Positions 16,662 to 26,022 of a DNA stretch of 64,000 nucleotides are shown here, piece by piece; position 1 is the first letter of the stretch; the number at the start of each line of letters is the position of its first letter. The notes under the pieces are model-generated. The model saw nothing but the letters and a program-made list of their open reading frames with translations. It was not told the origin of the DNA and searched no databases. The position numbers were made by a program, and so were the translations under genes. This DNA is from Bog-473 sp963779735 (lineage in GTDB: Bacteria > Actinomycetota > Acidimicrobiia > Acidimicrobiales > RAAP-2), in NCBI GenBank assembly GCA_963779735.1, contig CAVZZJ010000006.1, positions 1 to 64,000 of the forward strand, given 5' to 3'.

Positions 16662-17489
16662 TCACTGTTCGTGTTGCTCAATGAAACTGGTGATTACCTT
16701 CACGAACTCTTCCGGTCGCTCCAAGACGATTGCATGGCCAGCACCTTCTATTACCGTGAGCGTCGAGTCCTTGATGCCCGTATGGTACGCCTCTCCGTGA
16801 GCTACATCAACCAAGGCGTTCCGGGATCCCCACACCACATGAGTCGGAGCCTGGATTCGTCCCAGCTGGTCTCTGAGGCGGAGGTCGTAGAATGTCGGCG
16901 GTTGCCAGCCGATGCGGGCCGCAGCGTGCATCGAGTTGAAGAATCGCTCATTCGCCTTGTCTTCGGGATAATCGGGCAGGGCGGACTGTGCGACGGGGCT
17001 ATCTGGGTCCGAGAAGAGGAGTTCACGTACCTCTCGCCGCCCTTCGAGTGGGTTGGGCGCCGCTGCGTAGAAGAACCGAGCCGTCGGATGTCCCTCGACT
17101 CGCAGGCCGAAGGCGTTGACAAGGGTGAGTGTCCGGACGCCTTCAGGGCGCCGCACAGCGTACTCCGCTGCTATCCAAGCCCCGAGACCCGTGCCGACGA
17201 GGTGTGGCCGCTCGAGACCGAGCCCACCGAGCACATCCTCGAGCCACATGACGTAATCACCGACTGTGCGGACCTGTTCGAGCTGGGCGAGGTCGCTGAA
17301 ACCAGGGAGCGACGGCATGTGCACAGCCCGCGATTCGGCTATTAGCTGTAAGGCTTGCGGTACTTCTCCTTCTGGGCTGACATGGTCGAGCAGGATGTCG
17401 TGGAGATAGACGAGGGCGGGGCCATCGCCGAGCGTTGTGACCCTGACGCTCATAGTCGGGGTGTCGATCACAGATGCCTGTGCGGTCAT
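16662..17489 (-). CDS. Alpha/beta hydrolase with a Gly at the nucleophile position
   Basis: A 275-residue alpha/beta-hydrolase-fold protein resembling meta-cleavage product hydrolases. LVYLHDILLDHVSPEG is the oxyanion region, the nucleophile elbow reads LVGTGLGAW where the family has G-x-S-x-G, the acid lies in VWGSRNALVDVAHGE, and the His in EGAGHAIVLERPEEF. The nucleophile Ser is replaced by Gly (codon GGT), so normal Ser hydrolase activity is doubtful. ATG 17489 overlaps the stop of the upstream LLM gene (ATGA), showing translational coupling. I prefer it to the in-frame ATG at 17504. Confidence 0.85.
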   Translation of the reverse strand: MTAQASVIDTPTMSVRVTTLGDGPALVYLHDILLDHVSPEGEVPQALQLIAESRAVHMPSLPGFSDLAQLEQVRTVGDYVMWLEDVLGGLGLERPHLVGTGLGAWIAAEYAVRRPEGVRTLTLVNAFGLRVEGHPTARFFYAAAPNPLEGRREVRELLFSDPDSPVAQSALPDYPEDKANERFFNSMHAAARIGWQPPTFYDLRLRDQLGRIQAPTHVVWGSRNALVDVAHGEAYHTGIKDSTLTVIEGAGHAIVLERPEEFVKVITSFIEQHEQ

Positions 17490-18703
17490 TGGATGCCCGT
17501 CCATGCCACCGTCGCGTTCGTCGGCCGAGTTCTCTGCGGATAGAGGTCATCGAGAAATCTATCGGCCTCGTCGCGGACGATCGGCATGACCTCCTCGGCA
17601 AAGAGTCTCATGCTTCGCTTACACACGTCGGCCGGCATGTTGCCCCACTGGAACGAGATCACGGCATTGCCGACATGACAGTCCTTTACCCGAGCTATCA
17701 GCTCGCGAGCTACTTTCTCAGGGCTGCCAATGAGATTCATACCCTGCTGGATCGGCTGCGGACTGTCGAGGGCCTCGCGGACAGAGCGCTCGTATGCGGC
17801 GAGTCCGGCGGCCGGCATGTAGTTCGGCGGGAAGAAGGTCTTGCCCGGACCACCGAACCCGCGAGCGAGGTTGTGCCCATGCGGAAAATATTCGAAGAAC
17901 TCCTCCTCCGCCGACTTGTCGTCCTCTGCCACATGGATTCCGCATAGAAACCCGATTTTCCCCGGATCAGGCGTGTGACCGTGCTTGGTCGCGGAGTCGC
18001 GGAAGATCTGGCAGTGCTTGGCGAAATCGGCTGGTCCCGTATTGACATTTACCCCGAGGTACCCGAGGTTCTCACGTGCGCACATCTCAAGCGTGGACGG
18101 GCTCCCGACACCACACAGCCAGATCGGTGGGTGCGGTTGCTGGTAGGGAATAGGCCATAGATTCACTGAGTCGAACTGGTAATGCTTGCCATCCCAGCGG
18201 AACGGACCGGGTTCGGACCAGGCCCGGCGGACCAAATCCAGCGCCTCGCTGAACTTCTCGCGGGCGTCAGTGGGATTCAGTGCGAAGCTGTAGTATTCAG
18301 GGCCGCCCCCAACGACAAAACCTGCTTCGAGACGCCCTTTGCTCAGCAGGTCAAGCATCGAGTACTCCTCGAGGGATGACAGCGGGGTTGCCCGGAGGGG
18401 AAGAGCGTTCCCGAACACGCAGACTCGGACGCGGGAGGTTCGCTGCGTCAGGACCGCCGCGATGATGTTTGGGGCTGGCATTGAACCGAAAGGCGTTTGG
18501 TGATGCTCGTTGACAGCCACACCGTCGAATCCGAGCTCCTCGGCGTAGACTGCCTGATCGATGTACTCATCGTAGTTCGCGGCCATGATAACCGGATCAC
18601 AGAATGAGTTGGCTAGGTCAACCCAACCGACCCCGTGGTCCTTGATCACCTTTTCGGAGTCTATGCCTTGGTAGGTCATATAGTGAAAAGTTACGAATCT
18701 CAT
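17486..18703 (-). CDS. LLM-class flavin/F420-type oxidoreductase
   Basis: A 405-residue luciferase-like monooxygenase-fold protein. The N-terminal strand MRFVTFHYMTYQG, AEELGFDGVAVNEHHQTPFG (the EHH motif of bacterial-luciferase-type enzymes), FGNALPLRATPLSSLEEYSM, LSKGRLEAGFVVGGGPEYYS and HPPIWLCGVGSPSTLEM place it with FMN- or F420-using monooxygenases and reductases. The ATG at 18703 matches the family start; the frame is open further up without homology. It overlaps the following hydrolase by 4 bp, so the two form an operon. An oxygenase-hydrolase pair is plausible for ring cleavage of an alicyclic or heterocyclic substrate (inference). Confidence 0.88.
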   Translation of the reverse strand: MRFVTFHYMTYQGIDSEKVIKDHGVGWVDLANSFCDPVIMAANYDEYIDQAVYAEELGFDGVAVNEHHQTPFGSMPAPNIIAAVLTQRTSRVRVCVFGNALPLRATPLSSLEEYSMLDLLSKGRLEAGFVVGGGPEYYSFALNPTDAREKFSEALDLVRRAWSEPGPFRWDGKHYQFDSVNLWPIPYQQPHPPIWLCGVGSPSTLEMCARENLGYLGVNVNTGPADFAKHCQIFRDSATKHGHTPDPGKIGFLCGIHVAEDDKSAEEEFFEYFPHGHNLARGFGGPGKTFFPPNYMPAAGLAAYERSVREALDSPQPIQQGMNLIGSPEKVARELIARVKDCHVGNAVISFQWGNMPADVCKRSMRLFAEEVMPIVRDEADRFLDDLYPQRTRPTNATVAWTGIQ

Positions 18704-19656
18704 TTGGCAAGCGTAATCAATATCGTCCTTGTCCGCCCCGTAGACGTCCACCGGGAGATCTTGCCCCGTTGACGTAGCAGTAGGTCAAACACTGAGGAGG
18801 GGTGCAGAGGCAATGCGGGGCTGCGCGAACGCTTTGTGCAGTTTGGGATACTGAAATGGGACGGGAAACGTCTCGCGGCCGACGTCCTGGCTCCTATGCG
18901 CCGAGAATGTTGGGTTCCTGGGAGGGCAGTGGCCGGAGCTGGCAGTGCGTTGGATCCGAGCGACAGCCGTTGATGACGGTGTGCCAGTTACGCCGTGCTG
19001 CTTCACTGATGACGCGCTGTTTGGCTTGGAACTGCCCTTCTGACAGACGGAGTCCTCGGATTCGCTTTGGAAGCACGCCATAGCACCTAGAGGTAAACCG
19101 GCGCAAAGTGCTCCGATGTTACCCAGAAGGCCATTTCTAATACCTGTGCTCGGTGATAATATGGAAGGGAATAGCGGGAAATCGAATGAGTCCAGTTGCA
19201 CAAAAGTCTGTTCGCCCAAGCCGTCATACGAAGCCCATGCTCCTACGGTCCAACAAGGTTCGAGATACTCGGTTGCCACGGATTGCCCGGTCCGTTCTTG
19301 GACGCGCAAGAGGGTCAGGACGTATCGGCGAGAGCGACCAACTCTGCTCAAAGGACGTAGGCTCGGAGTGGGCCTTCCTTGGCTTAATCCGAACCAATCC
19401 ACCCGACGCGCCCAGGGCCGGCTGACCGGTACGGATTGCTTGTCCAACCGACCAATTTCATCGCTTGGACCGTGGTTGGCCGGAGGCCGGTGTGGGGATC
19501 GAATAGCTGCTTACCGACGGCGGGGGTGTCCCGGAGGACAGACTCGTCCTCTAGACGACGCCATCTCGCGATGGGACGCCGGCTATAGAGTCGGGCCGCT
19601 TCGCGTGCTGGACCGCGAGCCGGAGGGTCGCTCTCGGGAGACGAGGAGAAGAGGGA
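18704..19656. other. Region without a recognised gene
   Basis: About 950 bp between the divergent LLM and acyl-CoA dehydrogenase genes. The longest frames (18785-19447 minus and 19116-19679 plus) overlap each other and show no motif I recognise. The part nearest 18704 presumably holds the LLM promoter, and that near 19640 the site GAGGAGAAGAGGG that serves the next gene. Decayed coding DNA is possible. Confidence 0.35.
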
Positions 19657-20799
19657 TTGCGTTTCGATCTGTCAGATGACCAGGAGTTCTTCCGAAGTAC
19701 GGGGGTCAAGTTCCTGCAACGATGGTTCCCCCGCAGCCGCATCCGCCAGATCGCCGACGGTCAAATGAATCGCTTCGACAAAGACATGTGGTCGCGATGC
19801 GCCGAGCTGGGGTGGGCGGCCATGTTCGGACCGGAGGCACTTGGCGGCGGGTCGATCTCGGGAAGTGCCATCGAGGACATAGCTATCATCGCCGAAGAAG
19901 CCGGGCGGGTACTCGCCCCACTTCCCATCCTCGGCGTCAACGTGGCTGTCTCAGCGCTGGCTGAGGCGGAAGGTGGTCAGCAGGCTGAGACCATCCTCAG
20001 ACCTCTGATGGAAGGGAAGGTCACCGCGGCCTGGGCATATGAGGAGCCCGACGGTCGATGGCATCCAGGTGATCTGGCGACGACGGCGGAGGTTGACGGG
20101 GAATGGGTGGTCGTGAGCGGGCGGAAGACCCTTGTCCAATATGGGGCTGACGTCGACTACTTCCTAGTCACTGGCAAGACCGGCTCGAGACTCACACAGC
20201 TAATGATCCCGTCCGATTGTCTGCAAGTCTCGGTACGCCGGATGCGCTCGCTGGATCTACTCCACGATTACGCTCAAGTCGATTTTGACGGGACGCAGGT
20301 CCCGATGTCGTCCGTCGTGGGAGAGATTGGTGGAGCTGGCGGGCAGGTGGCGAGGCAGTTCCACCTGTGTGCCGCGCTGCAGTGCGCTGAGACTGTAGGC
20401 GGCTTGCAGGAAGTCTTTGACTTCACCGTCGAATACGCGCGAAGCCGCTATGCATTCGGGCGCCCCATTGGCTCCTTCCAGGCACTCAAACACCGTATTG
20501 CCGACATGCTGACTTGGCTCGAGTCCTGCAACGGGGCCGCAGAGGCGGTGGCATCACAGACCGACGAGAACAAAGTGGCAACGACGACGAGTGCAGCGAT
20601 GGCCTATATCGGGACGTACGGCCCGCAGATTCTCCAGGAATGCACGCAGATCCACGGTGGCATCGGTCTCACCTGGGAACATGATCTGCACCTCTATCTC
20701 CGTCGTGCCACCAGCAACCGGGGGATCCTAGGTACGCCGGATCAGCATAAGGAATGGCTGTGCGCCCACCTGGAGGAACTCTACGACGCGGCCTCGTGA
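19657..20799 (+). CDS. Acyl-CoA dehydrogenase, subunit A of pair 1
   Basis: A 380-residue FAD-dependent acyl-CoA dehydrogenase. N-terminal helices (LSDDQEFFRSTGVKFLQRWF), ELGWAAMFGPEALGGG, a shortened middle beta domain (GRKTLVQYGADVDYFLVTGK), then the C-terminal helical domain with ARSRYAFGRPIGSFQALKHR and QIHGGIGLTWEHDLHLYLRR. Starts at TTG 19657 with AGGAGAAGAGGG upstream. It lies 43 bp ahead of a second, longer type of dehydrogenase, the arrangement seen for heterotetrameric (alpha2beta2) FadE pairs of actinobacterial sterol side-chain degradation. 180 bp of its middle are duplicated at 38067. Confidence 0.92.
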   Translation: MRFDLSDDQEFFRSTGVKFLQRWFPRSRIRQIADGQMNRFDKDMWSRCAELGWAAMFGPEALGGGSISGSAIEDIAIIAEEAGRVLAPLPILGVNVAVSALAEAEGGQQAETILRPLMEGKVTAAWAYEEPDGRWHPGDLATTAEVDGEWVVVSGRKTLVQYGADVDYFLVTGKTGSRLTQLMIPSDCLQVSVRRMRSLDLLHDYAQVDFDGTQVPMSSVVGEIGGAGGQVARQFHLCAALQCAETVGGLQEVFDFTVEYARSRYAFGRPIGSFQALKHRIADMLTWLESCNGAAEAVASQTDENKVATTTSAAMAYIGTYGPQILQECTQIHGGIGLTWEHDLHLYLRRATSNRGILGTPDQHKEWLCAHLEELYDAAS

Positions 20800-20842
20800 C
20801 CACCCCGCGCAATCATCCAAGAATCGAAATGAAGGTTGGTTA

Positions 20843-22045
20843 ATGGAAAGTATTGACAGTTTCCGGGCAAGGGCCAGAGCGTGGCTAGCAGAGAACGTGG
20901 AGCTCGCTGAAGAGGGGGTGCGGTCCCATACCGACGCGGCGGACCGAGCGCTACAAGCGAAGCTCGCCGCGGGTGGCTTCGCCGGGATCACCCTCCCGGT
21001 GGAGTACGGCGGACAGGGCCTAACATTCCAACATCAGAAGGTCTTCTACGAAGAGGCGCGCGGCTACGACCTCCCAACCGGGTTCGTCGTCAGCTTGGCG
21101 ATGCTCGCGCCCACACTGGTCGACCACGCGTCGCCCGACTTTCTCCGTGAGCATCTGCCACGGATGCTCGCCGGTGAGGAGATGTGGATACAGCTTCTTT
21201 CAGAACCGGGCGGCGGTTCCGATCTGGCGGCTGCGGTCACGCGTGCCACACGTGATGGAGACATCTGGGTCGTAAACGGTTCGAAGATATGGAGTACCGG
21301 GGCAGCGACCGCTGATTTCGGGATGTGCCTGGCTCGGACCGACTGGGATGCTCCGAAACATAGCGGGCTCACTATGTTCGCTCTCCCACTGCGCGCGCCC
21401 GGCGTGACGATCACTCCGATCAAAAAGCCCGATGGCACCGACGAATTCTGCCAGGAGTTCTTTGATGATGTCATCATCCCGGCGAACAGCGTCATCGGAG
21501 GCGTCCACGGAGGATGGGCGGTCGCCCAGAGCCTCCTGTTCCATGAGCGAAACTCGACCGGCGGGGTCGGCCACGCCATCGGAATCCATCCGGAAGGAGA
21601 ATCTGTGACCGGGGTGCAGGATCTGTTCGCGTTGGCGGGTCCTCGTAGGCAGTCAGCGCATACGCGTCAACTGCTGGCAGAGGCGTACATGAACGCCGTC
21701 GTACAGGAGTACGCCAGCCACCGCATAATGTCCGGCTACCGATCCGGGAAGCTGTCCGGCCCATGGGGCTCGTTGCTGAAGCTTTCGGCGGCGGTCCGAG
21801 ACTACCGCCGGGCAGAGATCGCACTGACATTGGCAGGTTCCGACGGGGTCGCCTGGCGCGATACCCAGGATCTCAATGGGCCGATTGGTTCACAGTGGCT
21901 CACGGCGAAAGTGCTGTCGATCGCCGGCGGAACGAACGAAATGCAGCGGAACATAATCAGTGAGCGGCTCCTCAACCTGCCGCGTGAAGTGGCGGTCGAC
22001 CGAGACGTCCCGTTCCGGGAGGTGCACCAGAGGAAGGGCGCGTAG
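20843..22045 (+). CDS. Acyl-CoA dehydrogenase, subunit B of pair 1
   Basis: A 400-residue acyl-CoA dehydrogenase. ARAWLAENVELAEEGV, GGFAGITLPVEYGGQGLT, WIQLLSEPGGGSDLAAAVTR (FAD/substrate-binding region), VVNGSKIWSTGA and the C-terminal LSIAGGTNEMQRNIISERLL are diagnostic. The start is ATG 20843. It is probably cotranscribed with the preceding dehydrogenase and forms a heteromer with it (inference from adjacency and from the two different subtypes). A parallel pair lies at 26023 and 27152. Confidence 0.92.
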   Translation: MESIDSFRARARAWLAENVELAEEGVRSHTDAADRALQAKLAAGGFAGITLPVEYGGQGLTFQHQKVFYEEARGYDLPTGFVVSLAMLAPTLVDHASPDFLREHLPRMLAGEEMWIQLLSEPGGGSDLAAAVTRATRDGDIWVVNGSKIWSTGAATADFGMCLARTDWDAPKHSGLTMFALPLRAPGVTITPIKKPDGTDEFCQEFFDDVIIPANSVIGGVHGGWAVAQSLLFHERNSTGGVGHAIGIHPEGESVTGVQDLFALAGPRRQSAHTRQLLAEAYMNAVVQEYASHRIMSGYRSGKLSGPWGSLLKLSAAVRDYRRAEIALTLAGSDGVAWRDTQDLNGPIGSQWLTAKVLSIAGGTNEMQRNIISERLLNLPREVAVDRDVPFREVHQRKGA

Positions 22046-22488
22046 GCCGGTGCGGAACGGCGGAGGGTTCAGATGAGCACACCATCGTTAAGTTCTTGCT
22101 GCTCGGCTTGGGTGCCGGAGCGATGTACGGACTTATAGACCAGTGCCTCGTGCTCGTCTATCGAGCATCGAGCATCGAGCATCGAGCATCGAAATCTTCT
22201 CGCCTGCACGTGGGGTGGACACGACGGGGGCACCCTATTCGGATTGACTATGAAAGCCACGGTGGACGAGTGCCTGGATGGACAAGGGGTTGGCCATATA
22301 ATGACCCATAGGGTTGGTGTCCCTGCAGCCGACGCGACGATTCTAGTGATAAGTGGCAGTAGCTCGTTCTATCACAGTTACAAGAAAGATACTGAGGAGT
22401 AATGGCGCTATGACCATATTTGACTTCAGTTGGCTTGGTTTCAGAGAAGGTAGGTGGCAGTCACGAGTGCGATGAGGATTTTGACGCC
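22046..22488. other. Intergenic with a heptamer repeat
   Basis: About 440 bp between the dehydrogenase pair and the amidohydrolase. It holds a short tandem repeat at 22160-22191. The stretch just before 22489 includes GATGAGGA, a possible ribosome-binding site. No gene was recognised. Confidence 0.4.
22160..22191. repeat. Heptanucleotide tandem repeat (ATCGAGC)n
   Basis: Perfect tandem copies of the 7 bp unit ATCGAGC, four full units and part of a fifth. It lies in non-coding DNA. A different 7 bp tandem repeat occurs at about 29601. Confidence 0.9.
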
Positions 22489-23691
22489 ATGAACAACTAT
22501 CTGGACTTCGAGGTATTCACTGACTACGGGATATTCGATGCGGACCAGCATCTCCAGGAAGGCCCGGACTGCTACACGCGTCACATCGAGAAGGAGTTCG
22601 CTGAGCGCACCATCCGGATGATTGACGTTGGGCCGAACCAGGGCATGGTCGTCGACGGACGACTCCGAGCCAGTGACGCCCATGCCGGCCTGATACCTCG
22701 GCCTGGGTCGCTCAAGGAGATGCTCCGTGGCATGAAGATGGGTTCCGGGGAGGCAGGCGCCTACCAATGGATGGAGCCCGATCCCGCGTTCTCGGACCGA
22801 GATCTCCGCTTGGAGCAGCTCGATAGACAGCACGTTGACAAGTGCATCCTATATTCGAACGGACCCGGCTTATTGGCGGAGCATGCGATCCAAGACGAGG
22901 ACCTCTATTATGCCTCCACGTGGTCCTATTTGAGATATCTTGATGAAGAGTGGGGTTTTTCGACCGCTTCCCGACTGTTCGTCGCTCCGATCTTCTCGTT
23001 TCGGAATGTGGAGCGCACCGGCGAGCAGCTCGATTGGTTCTTTGAACGAGGCGGACGAGTGCTGTCGTTCGTTCCCGGCCCAGCTTACGGGCGGTCACCG
23101 GGCGATCCTCACTTCGACCCGATCTGGCGCCGCATCAGTGAGGCGGGCGCTACCGTCAGCTATCACATCAATGAGTCAATCGCCGGTTACAAGGCAGGTC
23201 GATCAGCAATCTGGGGAGAGCCTGTAGAGCCGACCTTCTTTACACAATCAGCATGGCAGTGGTACTGGGCCTACGGGGATATACCGGCGCAGGAAACCTT
23301 CGCCTCTCTCGTGTATTCGAACCTGTTCAGCCGGTTTCCCCGCCTGACGATCCTCTCTGCCGAACACGGATGTGAGTGGGTGCCGCTTTTCGTGCGGAAA
23401 TTGGACAAGATGAGGGGCATGGGACGGAACGGGCCGTGGGTCGGTGGTCAGCTTCGCGAGCGCCCGAGCGCGATTTTCAAGCGTCATTTTCGCGTGATCC
23501 CGTTCTGGGAAGACGACATCGACAGTGTCATCGATCGAGTCGGCGCCGATGTTCTCATCCACGGTTCCGACTTCCCCCACGCCGAGGGTCTGGCCTTTCC
23601 GACGCAGATGGTTGAACACCTAACTACCCTCAGCGAAGCTGACAGGCGGCAGGTGATGGCGGGTGTCGGCCGAGGATTGTTTGAAGGGTAG
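22489..23691 (+). CDS. Amidohydrolase-2 family metal-dependent hydrolase
   Basis: About 400 residues of the amidohydrolase-2 (PF04909, ACMSD-like TIM-barrel) family, whose members hydrolyse or decarboxylate ring-cleavage products with a divalent metal. The metal motif at the first strand is FDADQHLQEGP, a central His is in VSYHINESIAG, and the last-strand motif is HGSDFPHAEGLAFP. I take ATG 22489 as the start because homology begins there (NNYLDFEVFTDYGIFDADQH); an in-frame ATG at 22420 is possible. One of four such genes in the window. Confidence 0.85.
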   Translation: MNNYLDFEVFTDYGIFDADQHLQEGPDCYTRHIEKEFAERTIRMIDVGPNQGMVVDGRLRASDAHAGLIPRPGSLKEMLRGMKMGSGEAGAYQWMEPDPAFSDRDLRLEQLDRQHVDKCILYSNGPGLLAEHAIQDEDLYYASTWSYLRYLDEEWGFSTASRLFVAPIFSFRNVERTGEQLDWFFERGGRVLSFVPGPAYGRSPGDPHFDPIWRRISEAGATVSYHINESIAGYKAGRSAIWGEPVEPTFFTQSAWQWYWAYGDIPAQETFASLVYSNLFSRFPRLTILSAEHGCEWVPLFVRKLDKMRGMGRNGPWVGGQLRERPSAIFKRHFRVIPFWEDDIDSVIDRVGADVLIHGSDFPHAEGLAFPTQMVEHLTTLSEADRRQVMAGVGRGLFEG

Positions 23692-23842
23692 GGAAGAGAA
23701 GAACACGTCCAATATTCTGTAGGTCCCTGCCCTTCAACTGCGTCGCAGTTTCGGACCGAGCCTGGGTGGTCGATTCTGTGAACTGGGCATTAAAAAGGCG
23801 CTCGGCAGGTCGCGTGGACCTACAAACCGGGACCAGTCAACA

Positions 23843-24046
23843 TTAAGTCAGGTCTCGGGAGCACGAGATGGCATTCTCCGGACAGTTCTCTTCAGCGAGA
23901 AGAGCCTTCTCCTCCAATTCCGCCTGTACCTCAGCCGTCACCACGAGACCCTGGCCCACCTCGTCTGCCTGAAACACCTCCGGCGCCAACGTGTAGCAGC
24001 GGCCGTGACCCTGACAGACAGCATTGTCGATAGACACCCGTAGCAC
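23843..24046 (-). CDS. [3Fe-4S]-type ferredoxin, P450 partner
   Basis: A 67-residue ferredoxin. The cluster ligands are in VCQGHGRCYTLAP (C-x2-H-x2-C form) and NCPENAI, as in the single [3Fe-4S] ferredoxins that feed actinobacterial P450s. I chose GTG 24046, preceded by GGAGG at a 10 bp distance. The reading frame is open further upstream but has no homology. It is on the same strand as the P450 at 24433-25602, some 390 bp downstream of it, and is the likely electron donor for both P450s of the island. Confidence 0.88.
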   Translation of the reverse strand: MLRVSIDNAVCQGHGRCYTLAPEVFQADEVGQGLVVTAEVQAELEEKALLAEENCPENAISCSRDLT

Positions 24047-24149
24047 GAGGTTGAATCCTCCGTCCTGTTGCTCGATTGTACTGACAATCAGGCTGATTTT
24101 AATTATAGGCGGACCAATCGCGAGGCGCGGAATGTTGACGGGGTAATTG

Positions 24150-24359
24150 TCACGCACTGATGCGAGCGAGATAGAGGCCGCATGCACCGTCCATCGCCTC
24201 TTCCACCGTGCCGACGAGCAAGCCACTGGGCAGCACCGATCTCTCGTAGCCGTCCTTGCTCGCCAGCCATAGGGTGAAGGCCCACTTGTGCTGGGGGTGA
24301 CCCGTCCAGCACAGCCGGAACAGTGGTTGGTCTATAAATTGGATAGCCGAGGGGTGCAT
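24150..24359 (-). CDS. Small hypothetical protein between P450 and ferredoxin
   Basis: A 69-residue frame with a protein-like composition (FIDQPLFRLCWTGHPQHKWA, SVLPSGLLVGTVEEAMDGAC). I do not recognise the family. It begins 73 bp after the P450 stop and ends 103 bp before the ferredoxin start, on the same strand. It might be a real small gene or the surviving piece of a larger one. The absence of overlap with its neighbours and a sensible codon pattern are the only support. Confidence 0.35.
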   Translation of the reverse strand: MHPSAIQFIDQPLFRLCWTGHPQHKWAFTLWLASKDGYERSVLPSGLLVGTVEEAMDGACGLYLARISA

Positions 24360-24432
24360 GTGCGGTCTGTGCTCCCGACGACCTACCCCCCTGGGTCTTG
24401 GTAAGGTACAGACCGCCGCCCCCGGCCGTTGT

Positions 24433-25602
24433 TCAGAGGTCCCACTCGAGACGCATGTAGTGCATTCCTGCTACCCCGCCTCCCGTGTAGGTGATCTTCT
24501 CGCGTTCTGCGACTTTGTAATCGGGTATCGCGGCATGCCACTCCTGCAGCCCGACCGCGAGTTCGTGACGGGCCAAGTGAGATCCGAGGCAGCGGTGATT
24601 GCCAATCGAGAAGGCGATGTGTTTGTTCACGGCGCGGTCAAAATCAACTTGGAGGGGATCCTCGAAGACCTGACTGTCGCAGTTGGCTAGGAATAAGACT
24701 GTCATCACGACATCGCCCTTCTTGATGTTTGCGCCATGGAACTGGACGTCGCGAGTTGCCCGAACGGGGTTCCGAGTCACGGACGGGAACCGTCGGAAAA
24801 ACTCCTCGACGGCTAGGGGGATGCAAGAAGGGTCGTCGATAACCTTTTGGCGGTGAGCTGGGTTGTCTGCCAGGAACCGAAGGGTCCAGCCGATGTTCGA
24901 TGGGAGCGTGTCGAGACCACCGAGGAAAACCGTAGAAGCCAGATTTACGCCAATGTCGAGGCTCACTGGCTCACCATCAATCTGTCCCGTAGCGATTCCG
25001 GTAAGCATGTCGTCGCGCGGGGCTATCCGCCGGTCCTCGAGCTCCTCACGCACGATTCGGCGGATGGCAGTCCATGCCTCTTGCGACCTCGCCTTGACAT
25101 GAAGGAAGGTCTCCGCGAGCTGCCGAAATTCCTCCTGTCGAGCAGGCTCTAATCCAAATAGTTCCCCGAAGATCGTGATGGGATAGCGACGGGCAAACTC
25201 ACCTATGACGTCGCACCATCCCCGATCTTTAAACTGGGAGATGAGATTTCGGCAGACCTCGTGCATTCGAGGCTCTAGCGGATCGATCTTCGCGGCCGTC
25301 ATTAGGGGAAGAACGACGCCTCGGAGCTTCGTTTGGTAAGGTGGGTCGAAATAGGAGGGCATCAGCGGGGTGTCCATCCGCTGTTGGGGCTCAGCGTGGG
25401 TGAAGGTCCGGTAGTCCTGCTGAACCTCACGACACTGGTTGTACTTTGTGATTATCCACATGCCACCGTCTGAATCGGTCCAGAACGGCTCAGCTTCACG
25501 GGCTTGGAGAAGGTGCTCGAATGGGTCAACCTCGACAACGGGTTGGGCGAAAATCTCGAGTTGGCGGACAGGGCACCTATCCAAGGCGACCATAGGTATC
25601 AC
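24433..25602 (-). CDS. Cytochrome P450
   Basis: A 389-residue bacterial P450. The I-helix is FLGGLDTLPSNIGWTLRFLA, the ExxR motif is in EEFFRRF, and the haem loop is FSIGNHRCLGSHLARHEL with the axial Cys. Compared with the usual FGxGxHxC loop, the sequence has Ser and Asn (F-S-I-G-N-H), as also found in some terpene and sterol P450s. Start GTG 25602 with GGAAGG just upstream, or ATG 25593. Same-strand ferredoxin follows. It is a paralogue of the P450 at 8150 by shared motif strings. Divergent from the dehydrogenase pair at 26023. Confidence 0.93.
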   Translation of the reverse strand: MIPMVALDRCPVRQLEIFAQPVVEVDPFEHLLQAREAEPFWTDSDGGMWIITKYNQCREVQQDYRTFTHAEPQQRMDTPLMPSYFDPPYQTKLRGVVLPLMTAAKIDPLEPRMHEVCRNLISQFKDRGWCDVIGEFARRYPITIFGELFGLEPARQEEFRQLAETFLHVKARSQEAWTAIRRIVREELEDRRIAPRDDMLTGIATGQIDGEPVSLDIGVNLASTVFLGGLDTLPSNIGWTLRFLADNPAHRQKVIDDPSCIPLAVEEFFRRFPSVTRNPVRATRDVQFHGANIKKGDVVMTVLFLANCDSQVFEDPLQVDFDRAVNKHIAFSIGNHRCLGSHLARHELAVGLQEWHAAIPDYKVAEREKITYTGGGVAGMHYMRLEWDL

Positions 25603-26022
25603 TTCCTTCCGGCGGTAAGTAGCGTGCCAATCCTACATGTGAGACGATTCGGCTCGAAGGCGATCCTTAGACAGCAAAAGACGAGGGTTAAGGCCGGGTA
25701 GTGTCGGTTTGTGCGGGACCTTGCCTGCCGGACGTCATGTCAGCGTAACTGCCTGTCTGCACCTGGGGAGAGCGAAGTGACAGAATAACTTTCATTTCCC
25801 ATCTCAGCTTGAGGTGGTCGTTACCGGACGGGCACGGGTACGGGGATGTCCAGGACCCATTCCCGGAGTGATGGCCACGTAGTGCTGCCATCCCAAATAC
25901 GAGAGCTTCTGAATCTCGTAGGCGACAACGTGTGCGGGCTGAAGGGTGGCACTGTCCAGCGGCTCCCTCCGTAGACTCGGCCGAAATTTGATCCACACCT
26001 CATCCCACAGAAGGACTCTCGT
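25603..26022. other. Divergent intergenic region between P450 and dehydrogenase genes
   Basis: About 420 bp containing the promoters of the divergent P450 and acyl-CoA dehydrogenase operons. I did not find a clear palindromic operator. No gene was recognised. Confidence 0.4.

Noticed and set aside
18785..19447. 220-codon minus-strand frame as a gene
   Set aside because: Overlaps another open frame, Ser/Pro-rich, no recognisable motif or ribosome-binding site; left as an unassigned region.
22160..22191. CRISPR array
   Set aside because: Units are contiguous 7-mers without spacers; a simple tandem repeat.
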